Assembly (NCBI GenBank): GCA_022041995.1
Contig: CP074381.1
Coordinates: 1,488,001-1,552,000, forward strand
Source: Cupriavidus necator
GTDB lineage: Bacteria; Pseudomonadota; Gammaproteobacteria; Burkholderiales; Burkholderiaceae
Direction of reading: 5' to 3'
DNA: 64,000 bases
The translations under genes were made by a program, and so were the position numbers. Below the pieces are notes generated by a model. The model worked only from the letters and a program-made list of their open reading frames with translations. It was not told the origin of the DNA and searched no databases. How positions within the stretch are numbered: position 1 is the stretch's first letter; the number at the start of each line of letters is the position of its first letter. Below, piece after piece: positions 56,344 to 64,000 of this stretch.

Positions 56344-57240
56344 TCAGGCACCTCCGTTCTTGCGGGCGAACAGCTTCTTGCGGGTCGCCGGCAGCACCAG
56401 CGCGATCGTCACCAGCGCGGCGGTGACCAGGTTCAGGTCCTGCGCCTTGAGGCCGATGAAGTCGCTGTTCAGCGCCAGCGCGATGAAGAAGCGGTACAGG
56501 ATGGCGCCCAGCACCACGGCCAGCGTGGTCCAGATCAGGCGGCGTGCCGGCAGGATGGTTTCGCCGATGATCACCGCGGCCAGTCCGATCACGATGGTGC
56601 CGATGCCCATGGAGATATCGGAGCCGCCCTGGGTCTGCGCGAACAGCGCGCCGGCCAGTGCCACCAGTGCATTGGACAGCGCCATGCCGGCCAGCGTGGC
56701 GCGGCCGGTGGGGATGCCTTGCGAGCGAGCCATGCGCGGGTTGGCGCCGGTGGCGCGCATCGCCAGGCCCAGCTGCGAGCTGAAGAACCAGTCCAGGCCG
56801 ACCTTGGCCACCACCACCACCACGAGCAGCACCAGCGGGCGCAGCACGTAGTCAGGCAGCCAGTCGGGCTGCAGGATGGTGAACAGCGTGGGCTCGGTGA
56901 TCAGCGGCACATTGGGGCGGCCCATGATGCGCAGGTTGACCGAGTACAGCGCGATCATCATCAGGATGCTGGCGAGCAGATCCATGATCTTCAGGCGCAC
57001 ATTGAGCCAGCCGGTGATGAAGCCTGCCAGCGCGCCGGCCGCGATCGCCACGGCAGTGGCCACGAACGGGTCCTGGCCAGCGGCGATCAGCGTCGCGGCG
57101 ACGGCGCCGCCGAGCGGAAAGCTGCCATCAACGGTCAGGTCGGGGAAGTTGAGGATGCGGAAGGAGATCAGCACCCCGAGCGCCACCAGGCTGAAGATCA
57201 GGCCGATCTCCAGGGCGCCCAGAAGGGAAAAGAGGGACAT
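56344..57240 (-). CDS. ABC transporter permease (TrpY-like)
   Basis: Protein of 298 residues with about eight hydrophobic helices (for instance ALEIGLIFSLVALGVLISF) and the branched-chain-amino-acid-type permease arrangement (GMALSNALVALAGALFAQT). It overlaps the ATPase gene almost end to start and sits 175 bases downstream of the receptor gene. Substrate inferred only from the receptor family. Confidence 0.9.
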   Translation of the reverse strand: MSLFSLLGALEIGLIFSLVALGVLISFRILNFPDLTVDGSFPLGGAVAATLIAAGQDPFVATAVAIAAGALAGFITGWLNVRLKIMDLLASILMMIALYSVNLRIMGRPNVPLITEPTLFTILQPDWLPDYVLRPLVLLVVVVVAKVGLDWFFSSQLGLAMRATGANPRMARSQGIPTGRATLAGMALSNALVALAGALFAQTQGGSDISMGIGTIVIGLAAVIIGETILPARRLIWTTLAVVLGAILYRFFIALALNSDFIGLKAQDLNLVTAALVTIALVLPATRKKLFARKNGGA

Positions 57241-57415
57241 GGGGGAATCCTGTTGCAGGGGCTGGCGGCTGCCTTGGCGCCGCCTTCGGGGCGGGTGGGC
57301 CGGCACGCCCGTGTGGGGCTGACGGCCGCCTCGCCCTGTTCTGTCCCGTCGGGCCGGATAGGCCCGACGGAGCACCCGCCGTCTCGCGACGGCAGGGGGC
57401 AGTGCTGGTCCGGGC

Positions 57416-58393
57416 TTACTTGATGACCGTCTTGGCTTCCTTGACCAGCTCCGGCGAGAGCGTGACGCCTTGCTTGGCAGCGGCGCCCGTGTTGACGAAG
57501 AGCTCCAGGTTGTCGCTGGTCTGCGAGGCGATCGCGCCCGGCTTCTCGCCCTTCAGGATGCGCACCACGACCTTGCCGGTCTGGTGGCCCAGGTCGCCGT
57601 AGTTGATGCCCAGCGCGGCCACGGCGCCACGCTTGACGCTGTCGGTATCGGCGGCCACCAGCGGGATCTTGGATTCGTTGGCGACCTTGACCAGGGACTC
57701 ATACGCCGACACCACGTTGTTGTCGGTGTTGGTGTAGATCACATCGACCTTGCCGATCAGGCTCTTGGCGGCCGGGCCGATGTCCACGGTGCGCGGCGCG
57801 GCGGCTTCCTTGAGCGTCAGGCCTTCCTTGGCCAGCAGCGCGCTCAGTTCCTTGACCACCACCACCGAGTTGGCTTCGCCCGGGTTGTAGACCATGCCCA
57901 CGGTCTTGGCCTTGGGCACCACACGCTTGATCAGCGCGACCTGCTTGTCCAGCGGCAGCTTGTCCGACACGCCGGTCACGTTGGTGCCCGAGGCCGACCA
58001 GCTCTTGACCAGCTGCGCGGCGACCGGATCGGTCACGCCCGAGTAGACCACCGGCACGGTCTTGGTGGCGGCAACCACGGCCTGGGCCGACGGGGTGGCG
58101 ATGGCAACGATGGCGTTCGGGTTGTCGCCGACGAACTTGCGGGCGATCTGCGCCGCGGTGCCGGTGTTGCCCTGGGCGCTCTGGTATTCCCACTTCAGGC
58201 TCTTGTCGGCGTCATAGCCGGCGGCCTTCAGCTCGGCGCGCACGCCGTCGCGGATGGCGTCCAGCGCGGGATGGTCGACGATCGACAGCACCTTGACGGT
58301 CTGGGCCTGCACGGCGCCGCCGTACAGCAGTGCCAGCGCCACGGCGCCGCCCAGGATGGACTTGGTTGCTGCGAGACCCTTGATGGACTTCAT
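57416..58393 (-). CDS. ABC transporter substrate-binding protein (TrpX-like)
   Basis: Periplasmic receptor of 325 residues with a signal peptide (SILGGAVALALLYGGAVQAQ). The mature part begins TVKVLSIVDHPALDAIRDGV and has the two-lobe fold of the ABC_sub_bind family, in which a tryptophan-binding TrpX is described in streptococci. Ligand here is unproven. First gene of the operon; the start at 58393 (MKSIKGLAATKS) has a GGAGAG-like site. Confidence 0.85.
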   Translation of the reverse strand: MKSIKGLAATKSILGGAVALALLYGGAVQAQTVKVLSIVDHPALDAIRDGVRAELKAAGYDADKSLKWEYQSAQGNTGTAAQIARKFVGDNPNAIVAIATPSAQAVVAATKTVPVVYSGVTDPVAAQLVKSWSASGTNVTGVSDKLPLDKQVALIKRVVPKAKTVGMVYNPGEANSVVVVKELSALLAKEGLTLKEAAAPRTVDIGPAAKSLIGKVDVIYTNTDNNVVSAYESLVKVANESKIPLVAADTDSVKRGAVAALGINYGDLGHQTGKVVVRILKGEKPGAIASQTSDNLELFVNTGAAAKQGVTLSPELVKEAKTVIK

Positions 58394-58871
58394 TGTCTGC
58401 TCTCCCCGAAACTCGGTTCTGGATTGGATACGGCCGCGGATGGTTCGGTCCGCAGTCCTGGCCCGCGCGCATGGTGGCGTACGGTGCCGGTCCGGGCGGG
58501 CGCGAGCGGCTTCCTGCGGCTGGAGGGAGCGTGCGCGGGCGCGTCGGATGCGACAGCGATAAGCCTGCGAGGATACCACTTCCCGCGCACGATATGGACA
58601 GTCATCATGCGGAAGTGGGGCATCGGATGCTGCCAGACGCCCGCAATCCGCCATCGAGGCGCATTTTATTGCGCGGGATTCATATTTGGCTTGTGGATTA
58701 CCCTGATTGCGGCGGCCACATCTTCATGCAATTGCGCGATCCGGGGGCGAGGTTTTCCTCGAATGCTGGCTTGCACCGGCATGAGGAAAATGATGCGGCA
58801 CGCGCAACATATTCGCAGTCGAAGCGGGGATCTTGAATTCACGTTTCGAAAGGCTGCCTGACGGCGCCGGC
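58394..58871. other. Intergenic region upstream of the ABC operon, 478 bases, no gene seen
   Basis: No protein reading frame here looks real; the longest have no homology I recognise and start without a ribosome-binding site. It should contain the leftward promoter of the ABC operon. Candidate minus-strand hexamers around 58575-58610 (TCCATA, TATCCT) are weak. The right part (58650-58790) is AT-richer than the surrounding sequence. Confidence 0.45.
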
Positions 58872-59960
58872 TCAGCCGCGCAGCGCCGCGGCGCAGTCGC
58901 GCACCAGCGCCGGGCCGCGGTAGATCAGGCCGCTGTAGACCTGCACCAGCTTCGCGCCGGCGTCGATCTTGGCGCGCGCATCGGCGCCGCCGAAGATGCC
59001 GCCCACACCGATGATCGGCACCGCGTCGCCGACCACGCCGTGCAGCGCGCGCACCACCCGGGTCGAGGCCTCGAACACCGGGCGGCCGGACAGGCCGCCG
59101 GCTTCCTCGGCGTGGGGCAGGCCCTTGACCGCATCGCGCGAGATGGTGGTGTTGGTGGCGATCACGCCGTCGATCTTGTGCCGCACCAGCGCGTCGCCGA
59201 TGTTGCCGATCTGGTCGGCATCCAGGTCCGGCGCGATCTTCAGCGCCAGCGGCACATAGCGCTTGTGCTGGTCGGCCAGGCGCTGCTGCGCGTCTTTCAG
59301 CGTCGACAGCAGGCTGTCCAGCTCGCTCGCGCCTTGCAGCTGGCGCAGGTTCTTGGTGTTGGGCGACGAGATGTTGACCGTCACGTAGCTGGCGTGCGGG
59401 TAGACGCGTTCCAGGCAGTAGAGGTAATCATCGTTGGCGCGCTCGATCGGCGTATCGGCGTTCTTGCCGATGTTCAGCCCCAGCACGCCGCCCTCGGCCT
59501 TCCAGCGCGATGCCCGCACATTGGCGACAAAGGCATCGACGCCGCCGTTATTGAAGCCCATGCGGTTGATCAGCGCATCCGCTTGCGGCAGCCGGAACAT
59601 GCGCGGGCGCGGGTTGCCCGGCTGCGCGCGCGGCGTGACCGTGCCCACCTCGATAAAGCCGAAGCCGAACGCGGCCAGCCCGTCAATATAGGCGCCGTCC
59701 TTGTCCAGCCCCGCGGCCAGGCCGACCGGGTTGGGGAAACGCACCCCCATGACCGTGCGCGGGTCGGCGGCAATCTTGTTGCCGATGCAGCCGCCCAGGC
59801 CCATGCGATGGGCGCGCAGCAGGTTGTTCAGCGTGAAATGGTGGGCGTCCTCGGCATCCATCGAGAACAGGGCGGGGCGAAACAGGGGGTAGAGCGCGTT
59901 GAGCACGTGGGGCAAGGGCAGAGTGAATACCAGGCCCGCATTGTAGCGGCTGGGCTGCAT
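58872..59960 (-). CDS. pyrD: Dihydroorotate dehydrogenase (quinone), class 2
   Basis: Fourth step of pyrimidine synthesis, membrane-associated and quinone-linked. FMN-binding and active-site motifs: [24 protein letters not shown], and [20 protein letters not shown]. The protein is 362 residues from the ATG at 59960. A GTG at 59906 ([14 protein letters not shown]) would give the length more usual for the family, and neither start has a strong ribosome-binding site, so the start is uncertain. Confidence 0.94.
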   Translation of the reverse strand: MQPSRYNAGLVFTLPLPHVLNALYPLFRPALFSMDAEDAHHFTLNNLLRAHRMGLGGCIGNKIAADPRTVMGVRFPNPVGLAAGLDKDGAYIDGLAAFGFGFIEVGTVTPRAQPGNPRPRMFRLPQADALINRMGFNNGGVDAFVANVRASRWKAEGGVLGLNIGKNADTPIERANDDYLYCLERVYPHASYVTVNISSPNTKNLRQLQGASELDSLLSTLKDAQQRLADQHKRYVPLALKIAPDLDADQIGNIGDALVRHKIDGVIATNTTISRDAVKGLPHAEEAGGLSGRPVFEASTRVVRALHGVVGDAVPIIGVGGIFGGADARAKIDAGAKLVQVYSGLIYRGPALVRDCAAALRG

Positions 59961-59995
59961 GCCCGGGCAGCGCGCGGCCGGATGCTGCGGCCTGG

Positions 59996-60784
59996 CTATT
60001 CCCGGGTGGGTGCAGGCGCCGGACTGGCCGCATCCCCGGCTTCGTCCTCGAACGCATGCCAGTGGTTGCCGGTCAGCACCTGCAGCGGCCGGAAGCGTGC
60101 CTTGTAGGCCATCTTGCGGCTGTCGGCGATCCAGTAGCCCAGGTAGAGGTGCGGCAGGCCCAGCTCAAGCGTCTGGCGGATCTGCCACAGGATGTTGTAG
60201 GTGCCATAGCTGGCGTTGCGCTCAAGCGGGTCATAGAAGGTGTAGACCGACGACAGCCCGTCGTCGAGCACGTCGATCATGCTGACCATGCGCAGGCGCC
60301 CGGCCTCGGGCGAGCCCGGCGGTTCGCGGAACTCCACCAGGCGCGAGTTGACGCGGCTCTGCAGCAGGAACTGTTCATACTGGTCGCGGCTGTCCTGGTC
60401 CATGCCGCCGCCGGCGTGGCGCATCGACTGGTACAGCAGGTACAGCGAGTAATGCTCTTCGACATAGGTCAGCGGCGCGACCAGTGCCTGCAGGTGCTGG
60501 TGCCGGCTCCAGGCGCGGCGCTGCGAGCGGTCCGGCGCGAACTGGTCGACCACCACGCGGCATGGCGTGCAGGCATGGCATTCGTCGCAATAAGGCCGGT
60601 AGGTGAAGATGCCGCTGCGGCGAAAGCCGGCGCGCACCAGGCGTGAATAGACGTCGGCATTGATCAGGTGCGCCGGGGTGGCGACCTGGGAGCGTGCCAT
60701 GCGGCCGTCGAGATAGCTGCAAGCGTAGGGCGCCGTGGCATAGAACTGCAGCGCGGAGAGCGGAAGTTCCTTCAGCTTGCTCAT
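59996..60784 (-). CDS. bpt: Aspartate/glutamate leucyltransferase (Bpt)
   Basis: Adds leucine to proteins with N-terminal Asp or Glu, marking them for ClpS/ClpAP degradation. It has 262 residues with the family N-terminus [20 protein letters not shown] and the cysteine-rich motif [18 protein letters not shown]. Distinguished from eukaryotic arginyltransferases by its short bacterial form; family annotation as arginyltransferase is also used. aat lies 68 bases upstream on the same strand. Confidence 0.92.
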   Translation of the reverse strand: MSKLKELPLSALQFYATAPYACSYLDGRMARSQVATPAHLINADVYSRLVRAGFRRSGIFTYRPYCDECHACTPCRVVVDQFAPDRSQRRAWSRHQHLQALVAPLTYVEEHYSLYLLYQSMRHAGGGMDQDSRDQYEQFLLQSRVNSRLVEFREPPGSPEAGRLRMVSMIDVLDDGLSSVYTFYDPLERNASYGTYNILWQIRQTLELGLPHLYLGYWIADSRKMAYKARFRPLQVLTGNHWHAFEDEAGDAASPAPAPTRE

Positions 60785-60852
60785 GACTCAGGGGGCTCCG
60801 GGCGGGACGATGCGGCCGGACGCGCAGTCAGCGGGGCGTCCCGTGCCAGGTT

Positions 60853-61605
60853 TCAGCCAGCTGGCGCGGCTGGCGTCCCGGCCCAGCGCTCCAGCACCGA
60901 TTTGTCGAACCGCCACGGGCTGATCGCTGGCTGCGCCGTCGCCGCCCGCACATGGGCCACGAATTCCGCGCGGGGGATCGGGCGCGCACCCAGCGAGGCC
61001 AGGTGGTCGGTTTCCTGTTGGCAGTCTATCATCGCCACGCCGTGATTGCCGAGGAACGCGCACAGCGCCGCCAGCGCAATCTTTGAGGCGTCGGTGCGGT
61101 GTGCGAACATCGATTCGCCGAAGAACATCCGCCCCAGCGCCACCCCATACAGGCCGCCCACGCGTTCGCCGCGGTACCAGCTTTCGACGGAATGGGCCAT
61201 GCCGTTGCGGTGCAGCGCACCGTACGCGGCAATGATGTCGTCGGTGATCCAGGTGCCATCCTGGCCGTCGCGCGGCGTGGTCGCACAGGCGCGCATGACC
61301 GCCAGGAAGTCGTCGTCGACGCGGATTTCCCAGTCAGCATCGCGCAGCACGCGCCGCAGGGTCTTGCGCAGGTTCAGAGAGACGCGCAGCGCCGGCGGGG
61401 GCAGCACCATGCGCGGATCGGTGCTCCACCACAGCACCGGCTGGCCGCTCGAATACCACGGGAAGATGCCCTGACGGTACGCCAGCAGCAGCCGCTGGGG
61501 CGACAGGTCGCGGCTGGCGGCGAGCAGGCCGGGGGCCTCGGAATCGGGCCCGAGCGCCTCGTCAACCGGCGGAAACGGGTCTTGCGGGTCCAGCCAGGCA
61601 ATCAT
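60853..61605 (-). CDS. aat: Leucyl/phenylalanyl-tRNA--protein transferase
   Basis: Adds Leu or Phe from tRNA to N-terminal Lys or Arg, the second bacterial N-end-rule transferase. It has 250 residues with FPPVDEAL, the [20 protein letters not shown] core motif, and the [20 protein letters not shown] signature. Intact. It is paired with bpt, so both degradation-tagging enzymes are likely made together. Confidence 0.95.
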   Translation of the reverse strand: MIAWLDPQDPFPPVDEALGPDSEAPGLLAASRDLSPQRLLLAYRQGIFPWYSSGQPVLWWSTDPRMVLPPPALRVSLNLRKTLRRVLRDADWEIRVDDDFLAVMRACATTPRDGQDGTWITDDIIAAYGALHRNGMAHSVESWYRGERVGGLYGVALGRMFFGESMFAHRTDASKIALAALCAFLGNHGVAMIDCQQETDHLASLGARPIPRAEFVAHVRAATAQPAISPWRFDKSVLERWAGTPAAPAG

Positions 61606-61645
61606 GCGGGCTGCGCCGTAGGGCGATGCGCGGCAGCTGCGCCGC

Positions 61646-62230
61646 TCAGGGCGTGACCGTGGCCCGGCTGGTCAGCGGGCGCATGGGCTTGTCGATATCC
61701 AGGCTGTGCAGCCGGAAGCTGCCGTCCTGCAGCCGCCCGGCGGCGCGGTCGGCAAAGAAGCAGCGCAGGGTGTGGATCACGGTGGGGAATGCCAGTTCAT
61801 CCCAGGGCACATCGGCCTCTTCCACCAGCTTGACCTCCAGGCTTTCCTCGCCGGGGGCGATATCCAGGTCATCCAGCGTGGCCAGGTAGAAAAGATGCAC
61901 CTGGTGCACATGCGGCACGTTCAGGATCGAGAACAGCTCGCCGACCTGCACGCGCGCCCCGGCTTCTTCCAGCGTCTCGCGAGAGGCAGCCTGTGCGGTG
62001 GTTTCGCCGATCTCCATGAAGCCCGCCGGCAGGGTCCAGAACCCGTAGCGCGGCTCGATCGCGCGCTTGCACAGCAGGATCTTGTCTTCCCACACCGGGA
62101 TCGTGCCGACAACGTTGCGGGGATTGACGTAGTGGATGGTGCCGCAGTTGTCGCAAACACTGCGCGGGCGGTTGTCGCCGTCAGGCACGCGCAATACGAC
62201 CGCATGACCACAGTTCGAGCAGAATTTCAT
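61646..62230 (-). CDS. Nudix hydrolase with N-terminal zinc ribbon
   Basis: Protein of 194 residues. The N-terminus has CSNCGHAV and CDNCGTIHY, a four-cysteine zinc ribbon, typical of NADH-pyrophosphatase-like and related Nudix proteins. The Nudix box lies at about 81-103 (starting [12 protein letters not shown] and ending with the REx2EExG pattern). Substrate not determined; it lies upstream of aat on the same strand by 40 bases. Confidence 0.9.
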   Translation of the reverse strand: MKFCSNCGHAVVLRVPDGDNRPRSVCDNCGTIHYVNPRNVVGTIPVWEDKILLCKRAIEPRYGFWTLPAGFMEIGETTAQAASRETLEEAGARVQVGELFSILNVPHVHQVHLFYLATLDDLDIAPGEESLEVKLVEEADVPWDELAFPTVIHTLRCFFADRAAGRLQDGSFRLHSLDIDKPMRPLTSRATVTP

Positions 62231-62380
62231 GAGGGGCGTCCGGGAGGAATGGCGAAAGTGTATCACCCTCGCCGAGGGGGCCGGCAGGCATGATTGGGGT
62301 GGTGGGGCACCCTGGGACCAAGGCAGACGGGCGCTGCACGGAGGGCAGCATCGGGTCGCCCGGTGTCGGAGAGCACTAGA

Positions 62381-62408
62381 AAACAAAAAACCCGCCGGAG
62401 GCGGGTTT
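62381..62408 (-). terminator. Terminator of the initiator tRNA
   Basis: On the minus strand CCCGCC and GGCGGG (62391-62405, loop GGA) are followed by TTTTTT and more T. It lies 39 bases beyond the tRNA. Confidence 0.85.
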
Positions 62409-62446
62409 ATCTGCTTTGACGGTGCCGCTGATACGCATCATGCGGT

Positions 62447-62521
62447 TGGTTGCGGGGCAGGACTTGAACCTGCGACCTTCGGGTTATGAGCCCGACGAGC
62501 TGCCAACTGCTCCACCCCGCG
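62447..62521 (-). tRNA. tRNA-fMet (anticodon CAT), apparently one base short
   Basis: Initiator features: unpaired C1 against A72, three GC pairs closing the anticodon stem (TCGGG/CCCGA) around CTCATAA, and encoded CCA. The T arm runs GCAGG TTCAAGT CCTGC and is followed by CCCGCA, only six bases where the seven-base acceptor strand needs CCCCGCA. A missing C in the four-C run at 62454-62457 (plus-strand G-run) explains it. Either this copy cannot fold properly or the sequence has an error. Confidence 0.88.
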
Positions 62522-62643
62522 TCCGTCGAAGAGAAGACTATATAGCATCTGGTTGCGCAATGCAACACCTGTTTAAGAATACCTTCCAGCGATGAGCATT
62601 GCCGCCTGCCATAACGATTAGATTGCCGGCACGGGGCAGAGGT

Positions 62644-63396
62644 TCAGCCGTTGCCGGCGTTATCGATGGTGCGCTGCCACAGCGCGGCTTCGAATTCGAA
62701 GCTGTCGCGCTGCTGCAGGTCGTCGCGCTGCCAGATCACGCGGTCGCGGCGTACCGTCAGCATCCAGGTGGTGGTGGCCAGCGGCGCCGGGTGGGAGAAC
62801 GCACGCGGAGTCAGCACCGCGCCGCAGGGGCCATGCCGGGGATCGCGCACTGAGGTGTAGCGGATCATGCCGAGGCCGGCCTCGCGCGCGATGCGGCCGA
62901 AGGCCTGGCAGGGCTCGTGGTGGACGGGGTTGGTCCAGGTTGCGTGGTCCTGGTCGAACGGCGGTGTGTCCAGCGCCACGCCCCAGGTGTCGACGCGCAC
63001 TTCGAACAGCGTCTGCGCACGGGCGTCGATGCGCGGCAGCGCCGGGCTGTCGTTGAGGAAGCGCCAGCGCCAGTAGCCGAGTTCGGCGCAGGCGGTGCGG
63101 ATCTCGTTGGCGCCGTAGAACACGCCCGGATCCTGGCTGGCGCGAAAGCGCGAGCCCCAGGGCGAGGGCGGATAGCGGAACGGGGTGAACAGCAGGTAGT
63201 GCAGGTGGCGTGCCTCGGCGGGCACGGCGGGTTTGCCGGCGTCGAGCACGGCTTCCAGCACAGCCTGTTCTTCCAGGCTGTCGACCAGCGGCATGGTGGA
63301 CACGACGTGCTGGGCCTCCACCGCCCGCCACAGCGTGAGCGCGAACTGCCGGCGCTCAGATGCGACCGCGGGTGGCGTCCAGGTAGTGAACGACAC
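62644..63396 (-). CDS. RES-domain toxin
   Basis: Protein of 250 residues with the RES fold (NAD+-degrading toxins of type II systems, ADP-ribosyltransferase-like): RFRASQDPGVFYGANE supplies the Arg, GYWRWRFL follows, and a later Ser-bearing block precedes FEFEAALWQR. The start is GTG at 63396, which overlaps the antitoxin gene by 41 bases; a later start is possible. Convergent order antitoxin-then-toxin on the minus strand is typical of RES-Xre loci. Confidence 0.85.
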   Translation of the reverse strand: MSFTTWTPPAVASERRQFALTLWRAVEAQHVVSTMPLVDSLEEQAVLEAVLDAGKPAVPAEARHLHYLLFTPFRYPPSPWGSRFRASQDPGVFYGANEIRTACAELGYWRWRFLNDSPALPRIDARAQTLFEVRVDTWGVALDTPPFDQDHATWTNPVHHEPCQAFGRIAREAGLGMIRYTSVRDPRHGPCGAVLTPRAFSHPAPLATTTWMLTVRRDRVIWQRDDLQQRDSFEFEAALWQRTIDNAGNG

Positions 63397-63745
63397 GGAC
63401 CAGACCTTCCGTTGTGCGGATCATTTCAAGGGGCTTGCCGCCCAGCGCCAGGTTTTCATTGGTCAGCCATAGCCGGGCCTGGTCACCGTGGCCCAGGATG
63501 GCATCCAGCGATCGGAACAGGCGCACGAACAGCACGCCGAATTCCCACTCCTTGCGGTGCGCATCGAGCACATAGCCGCCAGACGCCATGCGCGACACCG
63601 ATGCCGTGCTGATGCCCAGCACGGTTGCCACCACGGCCTGGCTGATGCCGAGGAAGCCAGCGGCGCGCATCACAGCCTTGGTCAGCGTGGTGCCGGGGTC
63701 GGGGCCGCCGGCGGGATCGGTTTCCGGAATCCGCCTGGATTGCAT
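63356..63745 (-). CDS. Xre/MbcA/ParS-type antitoxin
   Basis: Protein of 129 residues with an N-terminal Xre-like helix-turn-helix (LTKAVMRAAGFLGISQAVVA and TVLGISTASVSRM) and a C-terminal MbcA/ParS/Xre toxin-binding domain (LWLTNENLALGGKPLEMIRT). The start at 63745 (MQSRRIPETD) has AGGAG eight bases upstream; ATGs at 63751 sit too close to it. Partner of the RES toxin, probably autoregulatory. Confidence 0.85.
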   Translation of the reverse strand: MQSRRIPETDPAGGPDPGTTLTKAVMRAAGFLGISQAVVATVLGISTASVSRMASGGYVLDAHRKEWEFGVLFVRLFRSLDAILGHGDQARLWLTNENLALGGKPLEMIRTTEGLVRVVHYLDATRGRI

Positions 63746-63839
63746 CGCCATCACTCCTGTTTCTTGAGAAATATTATAGGCGATGCATTTCAGAAGGGAA
63801 GCGATTGGTGAAAAGACCAGCGAACTGCGGGGTCCCGCG

Positions 63840-64000
63840 TCAGTAGGTCTCGATATGGAGTCGGCCCTCCGCCTTCATGGTGGCCTCAATCTCGGGCCAG
63901 GCGTGCCCGGCGCCGGCGCACACCGCTTCGAATGCTTCCAGCACGCCCGCCTCCATACCCTTCAGTCCGCAGATATAGACATGGCCGTTGGGATCGGCCA
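63840..64000 (-). CDS. boxA: Benzoyl-CoA 2,3-epoxidase subunit BoxA, C-terminal part
   Basis: The minus-strand frame is open at the window edge, so only the last 53 residues are visible. They include HVYICGLKGMEAGVLEAFEA and end RLHIETY, matching the C-terminus of BoxA, the NADPH-dependent reductase of aerobic benzoate degradation. Identification rests on this short stretch alone. The rest of a box cluster would lie beyond 64000. Confidence 0.75.
   Translation of the reverse strand, partial: ADPNGHVYICGLKGMEAGVLEAFEAVCAGAGHAWPEIEATMKAEGRLHIETY

Noticed and set aside
58394..58871. Frames of 77 to 147 residues upstream of the ABC operon
   Set aside because: No ribosome-binding site, no domain, uneven composition.

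Overview
The window is GC-rich, densely coded, and looks like chromosome 1 of a Cupriavidus species close to C. necator (formerly Ralstonia eutropha). This is inferred from recognition, not from a database search. The strongest markers are the polyhydroxybutyrate phasin PhaP1, a pyruvate dehydrogenase cluster whose E3 carries its own lipoyl domain, orphan Bug-type solute receptors, the pheST-ihfA-merR-tRNA-Pro order, and a benzoyl-CoA epoxidase subunit at the right edge.

Layout. 1-4466: end of pheS, pheT, ihfA, a MerR regulator and tRNA-Pro. 4467-7278: accessory stretch of small uncharacterised genes, one behind a near-consensus LexA (SOS) box. 7302-16515: giant NAD-glutamate dehydrogenase, a MarR-like regulator divergent from a succinyl-CoA:acetate CoA-transferase, a secreted tandem-repeat protein and a Bug receptor. 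16812-19741: two identical tRNA-Lys genes bracketing a LysR / 8-oxoguanine-deaminase-like pair. 19926-27527: DUF1488, MarR-SulP transporter, xthA-prlC, folD and a membrane protein. 27631-38571: PAS histidine kinase and FixJ-type regulator divergent from aceE-aceF-BPH-lpd, where BPH is a proteasome-like hydrolase inside the pyruvate dehydrogenase cluster. 38839-44162: UspA, a decayed radical-SAM gene, phaP1 with a well-formed promoter and two dyads, HDAC-like hydrolase, DMT exporter, thioesterase, nitroreductase. 44434-51487: PBP7-type endopeptidase, an FAD-linked hydroxyacid oxidase with a GntR regulator, IclR, and lldE-lldF with an 89-residue third gene. 51509-58393: LysR, ornithine-cyclodeaminase-like enzyme, PhnD-like protein, Bug receptor and a TrpXYZ-like ABC transporter. 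58872-64000: pyrD, the N-end-rule transferases bpt and aat, a Nudix hydrolase, initiator tRNA, a RES/Xre toxin-antitoxin pair and the tail of boxA.

A theme is acetyl-CoA, pyruvate and storage metabolism: the PDH complex, CoA-transferase, lactate oxidation and PHB granule protein lie within about 35 kb. The same 11-bp palindrome occurs upstream of aceE and between iclR and lldE.

Quality warning. Six otherwise conserved genes (gdh, marR, aceF, lpd, pbpG, phnD-like) are each split by one missing C or G in a short C/G run, and the initiator tRNA lacks one C in its acceptor stem. This uniform pattern looks more like systematic homopolymer under-calling than biological decay. The gene spans below are given as if the missing base were restored.
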